Source: Segatella buccae ATCC 33574 (GTDB taxonomy: Bacteria; Bacteroidota; Bacteroidia; Bacteroidales; Bacteroidaceae). Taken from it: 64,000 nt of DNA. The stretch lies in NCBI RefSeq assembly GCF_000184945.1, contig NZ_GL586311.1, positions 1,088,617-1,152,616 of the forward strand. The letters run 5' to 3'. The stretch's first letter is position 1; each line of letters starts with the position of its first letter. The translations under genes were made by a program, and so were the position numbers. The notes beneath the pieces were generated by a model. The model was given only the letters and a program-made list of their open reading frames with translations. It ran no database searches and was not told where the DNA came from. Below are positions 58,678 through 64,000 of this stretch, one piece after another.

Positions 58678-60453
58678 ATGAAAAGACTACTCACCACGCT
58701 CCTCGTTCTCTCATTCGTCCTTACTCCCTTTGCGCAGAAAAAGAATTCCAAGCATAGGGAGAAAGCACGAACGACACAGACTCCTGTTCGCAAAAAGACT
58801 TCCACTCCAGCTTCCGGTAAGCGTAAAGGTACGGAGGCTAAGCCTCAACGGGCTGCAACCGCCAGAACGAAGACTTCCGGCAACCGGCAATCGACTCCCG
58901 CCTCCAAGCAGCAGGCCTCCACCACCCGCAATCGTCCTCGCTATTCCAATTCTTCCATCCGTGGACTGGAAGGGCAACGGGCTGCCATCCAGAAGAAAAT
59001 CAAGGAACAGGAGCAAGCACTCAGGGCCAATCAAGAGGATGTGAAGAAGCGGTTGCAGGACTTGCTTGTCATCAATTCTGAGATAGACCAAAGTCAGAAG
59101 AGCATTGAGGGCATACAGCGGGACATCGTACACATCAATGGGAACATCGGTATTTTGAAAAGCCAGCTCCAAACCCTCGAGCAGCAACTTGAAGATCGCA
59201 AGGCCAAATATATCCGTTCGCTGCGCTACATGTCGCGCCACCATTCGGTACAGGAAAGGTTGATGTTTGTGTTCAGTGCCGACAATTTCGCCCAGATGTA
59301 TCGCCGGATGCGTTTCATTCGCCAGTATGCCGGCTATCAGAAGGCACAAGGCGAACTGGTGAAGGCCAAGCAGTCGCAGGTGACTGGCAAGCACGAAGAA
59401 CTGAAACGGGTGAAGGGTGCCAAGAACTCTTTATTATATAAAGGTAGACAAGAGAAGTCAAACCTTGAAAACAAGAAGGCCGAGCAGCAGAATGTGGTGC
59501 AGGGCTTGCAGAAACAACAGCGCACCATTCAGAGCATCATAGCCCAGCAACGCCAGAAAGACGCTGCACTCAATGCACAGATCGACCGGCTCATTGCCGA
59601 AGAGGTAGCCAAGGCACGTGCGCGTGCCGCTGCTGAGGCCCGTCGCAAGGCCGCTGCTGAGGCTGCTGCCAAGAAGCGTGCCGAAGAGTTGGCACGCCGC
59701 AAGGCCGCGGCCGAAGCTGCTGCAAGAGAAAATGCCCGTCGCATCCAAGAGGCCAAAGAGCGCGAAGCCCGATTGAAGGCTGAGGCCGAGGCTGCGGCCA
59801 AGGCTGCTGAAGAGGCCCGCAAAGCGCAGGCTGCCGCTGCCGAGGCGCGCAAACGGGAGGCTGCGGAAGCTGCGGCTCGCAGTGCTGCCGAAAGGCGGGC
59901 AAGAGCCGAACAGGCCGCCCGCGAAGCCGAAGCTGCCCGTGTGGCTACCGAGCGCAAGGCGGAAGCGGAGAAAAAGCGTAATGAGGCTGCCATTGCCGAG
60001 GCCAGGGAAGAAGCCCATGAGGCTGCCACGCTGACCACGGTAGACCGTATGATGAACAACGGCTTTGAGGCCAATCGTGGCCGGTTGCCCATGCCCATCA
60101 CGGGAAGCTATCGTGTAGTGAGCCATTTCGGCCAACATTCGGTGGAGGGGCTGCCCGGTGTCACACTCGACAATAAGGGCATCAACATTCTCGGCAGTGC
60201 CGGGGCAAGTGCCCGAGCCATCTACGACGGTGAGGTGAGCGCCGTGTTAGGTTTCGGAGGCTCTTGGGTGGTGATGGTGCGCCATGGTGTCTACATCTCC
60301 GTTTATGCCAACCTGAAATCCGTCAGTGTGCATAGAGGCCAGAAAGTGAGCACCCGCCAAGGATTGGGCACCGTGGGCAGCGACAACATCCTGCAATTCC
60401 AACTCCGTAAGGAGACGGCCAAGCTCAATCCCGAAGTCTGGTTGGGGAGATAG
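58678..60453 (+). CDS. EnvC-like murein hydrolase activator with degenerate LytM domain
   Basis: 591 aa. A signal peptide (MKRLLTTLLVLSFVLTPFAQ) and basic Ser/Thr-rich segment precede a first coiled coil (about 95-290) and a long Ala/Glu/Arg-rich coiled coil (about 300-450). The C-terminal LytM/M23 domain begins at LPMPITGSYRVVSHFGQ. Zinc ligands are lost: HxGxD-like NKGINI has Asn for Asp, YANL replaces the usual Y-x-HL, and LQFQLR replaces HLHFEL. So it should bind but not cut peptidoglycan, acting like EnvC to activate amidases during division. Confidence 0.88.
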   Translation: MKRLLTTLLVLSFVLTPFAQKKNSKHREKARTTQTPVRKKTSTPASGKRKGTEAKPQRAATARTKTSGNRQSTPASKQQASTTRNRPRYSNSSIRGLEGQRAAIQKKIKEQEQALRANQEDVKKRLQDLLVINSEIDQSQKSIEGIQRDIVHINGNIGILKSQLQTLEQQLEDRKAKYIRSLRYMSRHHSVQERLMFVFSADNFAQMYRRMRFIRQYAGYQKAQGELVKAKQSQVTGKHEELKRVKGAKNSLLYKGRQEKSNLENKKAEQQNVVQGLQKQQRTIQSIIAQQRQKDAALNAQIDRLIAEEVAKARARAAAEARRKAAAEAAAKKRAEELARRKAAAEAAARENARRIQEAKEREARLKAEAEAAAKAAEEARKAQAAAAEARKREAAEAAARSAAERRARAEQAAREAEAARVATERKAEAEKKRNEAAIAEAREEAHEAATLTTVDRMMNNGFEANRGRLPMPITGSYRVVSHFGQHSVEGLPGVTLDNKGINILGSAGASARAIYDGEVSAVLGFGGSWVVMVRHGVYISVYANLKSVSVHRGQKVSTRQGLGTVGSDNILQFQLRKETAKLNPEVWLGR

Positions 60454-60829
60454 AAGCAGCGATGCGCGTTGCATCGCGAGTGTTAGTCGAATTTGCTGAT
60501 AGAATGCGCCTTGAAAAGGACGGACTTCTATCAGCAAATTCCATTATAAGCTGTTGTCTTTTTACTCCTCCGTCTTCCGCTACTCTTTATACAAATCTTC
60601 TATGTTTGTATAAAATCTACTTGGTAATTCAAATGATTGCTGTCCGGTAACTTCACCTTGTCTTTCAACTTTAGCAAAAACAGTTGCAGGATTCGTTGAG
60701 GATACACGAAATTTGTTTTTCTGTTTTTCTCCTGTCATGCTGTCATTTTCTCCACAAGAGGATGATTGTCAAGGTATTACAGATGAAAGAAAATATGACA
60801 GCATGAAAGGAAAAGTGACAGTTATGTTC
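60454..60829. other. Intergenic region with two inverted repeats
   Basis: No gene in 376 bp. gaatttgctgatagaa (60489-60504) and ttctatcagcaaattc (60526-60541) form a perfect 16-bp stem with a 21-nt loop, probably the terminator or a 3' stabiliser of the EnvC operon. At about 60732-60810 tcatgctgtcattttct and agaaaatatgacagcatga form a longer imperfect pair that brackets the end of the pseudogene region. Confidence 0.65.
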
Positions 60830-61494
60830 TTAATAAAAGGGCATTGACTCTTCTTCCGTGGCGCAAGAATATGTATAGTCCCACCATGGGTCGATATTGC
60901 GCATCATGACTATCAGATTCCGAGATTTTGCAGCGCGTTTGAGGTGAATGATATCAACAAAGTTGAAAGTACTGCTGTCAGCAGGCAGCCGGTAACGTGA
61001 AATAACTTCACGCTCGTTTCTTTCAAAGCCACCATACTTTCTGTAAAACAGAATTCGATTCTTATAAAACTTGTTAGAGTCTTTTTCCAAATCATAAGAG
61101 AGAGTTGCCTTTGGAAAATCTTTTTGAAGCTATCCACGGGGAGATAATTTTTGCTTACCTGTTGCCATAGAAGCAGTAACTTTTTCCTTTTGTCCTGTTT
61201 TGGGATAAAACCGAATCCAAGTGTCTTGTTGAAATTGATTTCCTTCTTATGAATTTTCATTTTTATATATGAAGGCAGACAATCTAATCTGTCCCCATGT
61301 TCCCCGACATAAGGTGGAAGATACACACTGTCAGCATTTGGCTCACCAATGGTTGCTAACACGTACACATAATAACAAGTGTCACACTCGCTTATTTTTA
61401 TCTTCTCTACCGTGATGTCGCATGAATATGACTGTGATTGTTTCCCTGTGCAATTAAGAAAAGCCAAGCATAGCATTAACAATGATAATGACAT
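60830..61494 (-). pseudogene. Frameshifted small lipoprotein gene
   Basis: The reading starts at 61494 (MSLSLLMLCLAFLNCTGKQS; lipobox LNC) and is coherent to about LPVDSFKK near 61128. It then shifts to another frame, which continues with PKATLSYDLEKDSNKF and YKNRILFYRKYGGFERNERE to the stop at 60830-60832. The downstream frame has a stop (TAG) just before the join, so the two halves need a one-base indel near the ttttt/aaaag run at 61118-61132. Restored, it would be about 220 aa. A sequencing error in the homopolymer is a possible alternative. Confidence 0.7.
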
Positions 61495-61521
61495 AGAATA
61501 ATCATCTGTTGCACTAAACTT

Positions 61522-61671
61522 TTATTTATAATGTTCATAGAATTTAATGATGTGTTGTTTGAAATCTTCCGTTGGGTTTATTCCAAAATTACATTAGTAT
61601 ATGCATGTAATCCTTCACTTGCGAAACTTCAGAACTTTACTTTATTGATACGTTCCATTTTCATGGCTTTT
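61522..61671 (-). pseudogene. Decayed coding remnant
   Basis: Starting MKMERINKVK, overlapping the previous gene's stop (ATGA), then SSEVSQVKDYMHIL in a second frame, then NFGINPTEDFKQHIIKFYEH in a third, ending at 61522. The pieces join in order only with two frameshifts and read like one ~50-residue protein end. Low confidence in exact joins. Confidence 0.45.
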
Positions 61672-61996
61672 TACTCGGTATTAGCAATAGTTCTTCCGCA
61701 ACATCTTCACATACGAAGTTGTCCAACCCCGGTTGTGAAGACAGATCGTCCTCCACACCTCGTTGGGGATATAAAATATCTCCTTCTCTCAATGCTTTAT
61801 AATAAGCGCGTTTGTTTTGGACTCTTTTTACATATATATCCAGATGGCGTTTTTGTTCGTAGTTTCGTGTTTGTAATAACTGCTCCTTTTGTTTTTTCAG
61901 CAGAGCATGCAGTTTTAGAATATCATCATACGGCTAGCTTTCATGTTCTATGTCGGATGGGGACAGATCATATATCTCGCATTTGTTTCTGCCCAT
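61661..61996 (-). pseudogene. Coding sequence with internal amber codon
   Basis: ATG at 61996 overlaps the stop of the upstream lipoprotein (TGATG). The frame reads MGRNKCEIYDLSPSDIEHES, then TAG at 61934-61936, then continues open as PYDDILKLHALLKKQKEQLL and later YKALREGDILYPQRGVEDDL to the stop at 61661-61663. Together 110 residues plus the amber. The sequence downstream of the TAG is protein-like (charged coiled coil and a conserved-looking tail), so a single substitution seems to have broken the gene. Confidence 0.6.
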
Positions 61997-62565
61997 CAAC
62001 TTTTGTGCTTGTCAGAGATAGGAGCCTTAAACTTGGCACTTTTTAATTGCTTTATTCCAATAAAGTTTTTAACATTGGTACTGACAATTTCCGAAGAGCC
62101 AATGTTCTTTTGGATTCTAATGAGCCAACACGCATTTATATATTTCTCAGTTGTCATGCTATCGGTATAACTATTATAAGTCTTTAACCGTTCTTGGTGC
62201 GCGGTCAGTTCATCTGCCTTACTGGCGATGAAAACTATCTTGTTGTCAAATTTGAAATAACTTGCCGGGCATTTTATGTTGAACTCTTTATACTCCCCGT
62301 CATATTGATAACTTGGTGAAATTATAAAATAACAATATGGTTCATCAGAGAGCGGATCTGTCAAAGCGACATCAGTAACTATCGTATAACTCTTATAGTC
62401 AGGATGGTGCTTGATATATTTGTAAATAATCTCTTTTAGCGAAGGTTTAATGACAGATGAGTCTATTTTATTCATTACGTCCAATGAACTGTCTTGTTGT
62501 CTGGAGATACAGCCCGCCAGAATCAATCCGATGGCTATTGCTGTTATAATCTTTGCTCTCTTCAT
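61996..62565 (-). CDS. Small lipoprotein of unknown function
   Basis: 189 aa. Signal peptide MKRAKIITAIAIGLILAGC with lipobox LAGC (Cys19). The mature part (IIYKYIKHHPDYKSYTIVTD, then YCYFIISPSYQYDGEYKEFN, then KFDNKIVFIASKADELTAHQ) has no known domain. It is one of an array of minus-strand small lipoproteins and overlaps the broken gene at 61661-61996. Such arrays often neighbour polymorphic toxin genes as immunity proteins, but the toxin is not in this window. Confidence 0.7.
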   Translation of the reverse strand: MKRAKIITAIAIGLILAGCISRQQDSSLDVMNKIDSSVIKPSLKEIIYKYIKHHPDYKSYTIVTDVALTDPLSDEPYCYFIISPSYQYDGEYKEFNIKCPASYFKFDNKIVFIASKADELTAHQERLKTYNSYTDSMTTEKYINACWLIRIQKNIGSSEIVSTNVKNFIGIKQLKSAKFKAPISDKHKS

Positions 62566-62771
62566 TTTGTATATGCGTTTATTATTTTTTTCGCCGTTAA
62601 AATTAGTGAAGTATTTCCCTTCGTCGGGCGTGTAGACATATATTTATTTTCATCCAATAGCTTAATGAAAATATGTACAAAGGCGTAATTGCCAATGTGA
62701 AACTATGCCAATAAAATTTAGTAACCTTAATTCCACAACAGGTTAGGTTATAGTCCACACGGTTATAATTC

Positions 62772-63233
62772 TTAAAGGATCACCTCCCACCATGCTATAT
62801 GATTATCTGTTTGATTCATATTCGATTCTGATAATCCTATTTGTTGTAAATAAGTGTAATAATCGGTTTCCGTTATAAAAACACGGATGTTTTCAATATT
62901 TCCATCTGATGCATTGACACTATCTTGATTGATTATAACATAGCAGAAAAAAGCAGAATTGTTTCCATCATAATTTTTAGAAATGAGATACTTGTCATTC
63001 CATAAAATAGCTTTTGGAAATCCCGGCATTTCCACACCTTTGTATCCTGATGGTGTAGTTTTATAATACAAACCCGCTAACGGTTTGCCATCTTTTGACA
63101 TGGCCATTGTTTCAACAAGATAGAAACCAGTATTGCCAATTCTTCTGCTATATGACGAAAGGTCATTGAACCATAATAAAAGTAAAATGAATAGTGGTAA
63201 TGTCACAAGATATTTACGTGTATTTTTTTTCAT
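62772..63233 (-). CDS. Small membrane-anchored/secreted protein of unknown function
   Basis: 153 aa. The N-terminus KKNTRKYLVTLPLFILLLLWF is a signal anchor without a lipobox. The rest (TGFYLVETMAMSKDGKPLAG, then LWNDKYLISKNYDGNNSAFF, then WEVIL at the end) suggests a beta-rich periplasmic protein. It lies 13 bp after the 63247 gene, in the same transcript. Function not recognised. Confidence 0.65.
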   Translation of the reverse strand: MKKNTRKYLVTLPLFILLLLWFNDLSSYSRRIGNTGFYLVETMAMSKDGKPLAGLYYKTTPSGYKGVEMPGFPKAILWNDKYLISKNYDGNNSAFFCYVIINQDSVNASDGNIENIRVFITETDYYTYLQQIGLSESNMNQTDNHIAWWEVIL

Positions 63234-63246
63234 TTTCTTTTCAAGA

Positions 63247-63792
63247 TTATTGCAGCAATTCTTTATTTGTTGTACACGATTGTTCTTGAAGAACTATCTT
63301 CACAAACGGCCTGGTAGGCTTGTGAGGAACTGATGGGATGAATTGGTAATCGGCAGGCATGCCGAACCGTTTTATTTCCGGTAGGAGTTCTAAACTTTCT
63401 TTGTCAATAAAGTTGTAAAAGTGTATTATACATTTTATTTTGTAATCATCAAATTCAGATATAATAAATTTTTTATTTTCGGTTTCAATCACTCTGTTTT
63501 TCCCAAGTATATATTGGATAGAATTAAATTTGATAAAAATGAATGGAGGCTTTGCATCATTTGTTGCCTCTATCTTTAGGTCGGAAAAAAGAGCAGACAG
63601 AAAGAAATAATCACTTGATGGTATTTCATTCGTACTATCAGGCTTCTTAATAGAATCTACTATCTCCGTATTTAAGAGATTATATTCCACTAACCCCGGA
63701 GAAAATACAACTTCTGTATCTTCTTCCATGGAGCTATTTGTCTTACAGCAGCAAATTGTAAGTATTATAATTATAGCAATAAAGTTTCTCAT
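63247..63792 (-). CDS. Small lipoprotein of unknown function
   Basis: 181 aa. Signal peptide MRNFIAIIIILTICCCKTNS with clustered cysteines serving as the lipid-attachment site. The mature part has no known domain (KPPFIFIKFNSIQYILGKNR, then FIISEFDDYKIKCIIHFYNF). Its ATG (63792-63790) lies 1 nt after the stop of an upstream open frame, so it is translationally coupled to it. Confidence 0.68.
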   Translation of the reverse strand: MRNFIAIIIILTICCCKTNSSMEEDTEVVFSPGLVEYNLLNTEIVDSIKKPDSTNEIPSSDYFFLSALFSDLKIEATNDAKPPFIFIKFNSIQYILGKNRVIETENKKFIISEFDDYKIKCIIHFYNFIDKESLELLPEIKRFGMPADYQFIPSVPHKPTRPFVKIVLQEQSCTTNKELLQ

Positions 63793-63793
63793 A

Positions 63794-63997
63794 TCACTCA
63801 GTGAATCTAGGATCTTTTACCGGATAAGTTTTCCCTTTATGGTTCGTTCTTATTCCTTGGTTTAATTTTCTTGCAGTTTTACTCTCACTACCTGTTATGA
63901 CTCTGCGTAAAGAGTCAACCAGCAAGTGCAATATTACGCATAATATTTGTAAAACTCCTGCTTTGGTGTTGAAAAGTTCAATTTTTCCCTTGGTCTT
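63794..63997 (-). pseudogene. C-terminal end of an upstream coding frame, interrupted at the window edge
   Basis: The minus strand is open from an in-frame TAG at 63998-64000 to the TGA at 63794-63796: KTKGKIELFNTKAGVLQILC, then VILHLLVDSLRRVITG and ending HKGKTYPVKDPRFTE. There is no good ATG, and the tight coupling to the next gene suggests a real gene whose 5' part lies beyond the window or is broken. The tail is reminiscent of toxin C-termini, but this is only an impression. Confidence 0.35.
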
Positions 63998-64000
63998 CTA

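Noticed and set aside
59458..60138. Antisense frames of about 190-226 codons over the EnvC-like gene
   Set aside because: They arise from the Ala/Glu/Arg-rich coiled-coil repeat of the real gene.
61531..62046. A 171-codon plus-strand open frame
   Set aside because: It is antisense to the broken lipoprotein-array genes, whose minus-strand reading has coupled starts and stops and protein-like composition.

Overview
The window looks like the chromosome of a Bacteroidales bacterium, most likely Prevotella-like. Supporting signs are Bacteroidetes-type promoters (TTG, about 19-20 nt, then TAnnTTTG), a type IX secretion C-terminal domain, NigD-like and DUF4292 lipoproteins, VirE/primase/Mob mobilizable-island backbones, and a two-subunit glycine decarboxylase. 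GC-richer core segments (about 12.3-28.7 kb and 50-60.4 kb) alternate with visibly AT-richer accessory segments (1-12 kb, 28.8-50 kb, 60.5-64 kb). The genus is inferred; no rRNA or other phylogenetic marker is present.

Left accessory segment (1-12.3 kb). A minus-strand cluster encodes a secreted 799-aa protein with a T9SS-like C-terminus, a radical SAM/SPASM enzyme, a Gfo/Idh/MocA oxidoreductase and the first 258 codons of metK. Next to it lies the backbone of a mobilizable element (two HTH_17 proteins, VirE-like ATPase, DnaG-like primase, DUF3408, oriT-like hairpins, MobC, relaxase) with no visible integrase.

Core segment 1 (12.3-28.7 kb). It holds a TolC/HlyD efflux pair divergent from an NtrC-type regulator and its sensor kinase, with palindromic operators and a sigma-54-like promoter between them. 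A DUF6930-like protein, an RluA-family pseudouridine synthase, a DUF559 protein and a 348-bp repeat element follow. The segment ends with a glycine cleavage operon read leftwards: lipoate ligase, gcvT, gcvH, gcvPA, gcvPB, dihydrolipoyl dehydrogenase.

Integrated element (28816-49999, about 21.2 kb). It is inserted at the 3' end of tRNA-Leu(CAA), with a 13-bp direct repeat at both ends, a tyrosine recombinase at the left end and a Mob/primase/VirE backbone on the right. Its cargo is a plus-strand defence operon that matches BREX type 4: brxP (PAPS reductase + ferredoxin + DUF4007), brxC, pglZ and brxL. The operon also holds an XRE regulator, a stand-alone protein resembling the phosphorothioate sulfur-binding domain, a protein with a sigma-region-4-like HTH plus an RNA polymerase alpha-CTD-like domain, and an AlbA_2 (Schlafen-like) protein. 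The proposed logic is that BrxP modifies DNA with sulfur, the small domain reads that mark, and BrxC/PglZ/BrxL discriminate or restrict; the last two genes may control or back up the system.

Core segment 2 (50-60.4 kb) contains tRNA-Leu, a Big_2-type lipoprotein, a NigD-like lipoprotein, an ECF sigma factor coupled to an unusual anti-sigma-like/beta-barrel protein, and divergent dgt and dut. The dut operon continues with a TPR protein, a DUF4292 lipoprotein and an EnvC-like protein. The right end (60.5-64 kb) is an AT-rich array of small lipoprotein genes, several broken by frameshifts or a nonsense codon.
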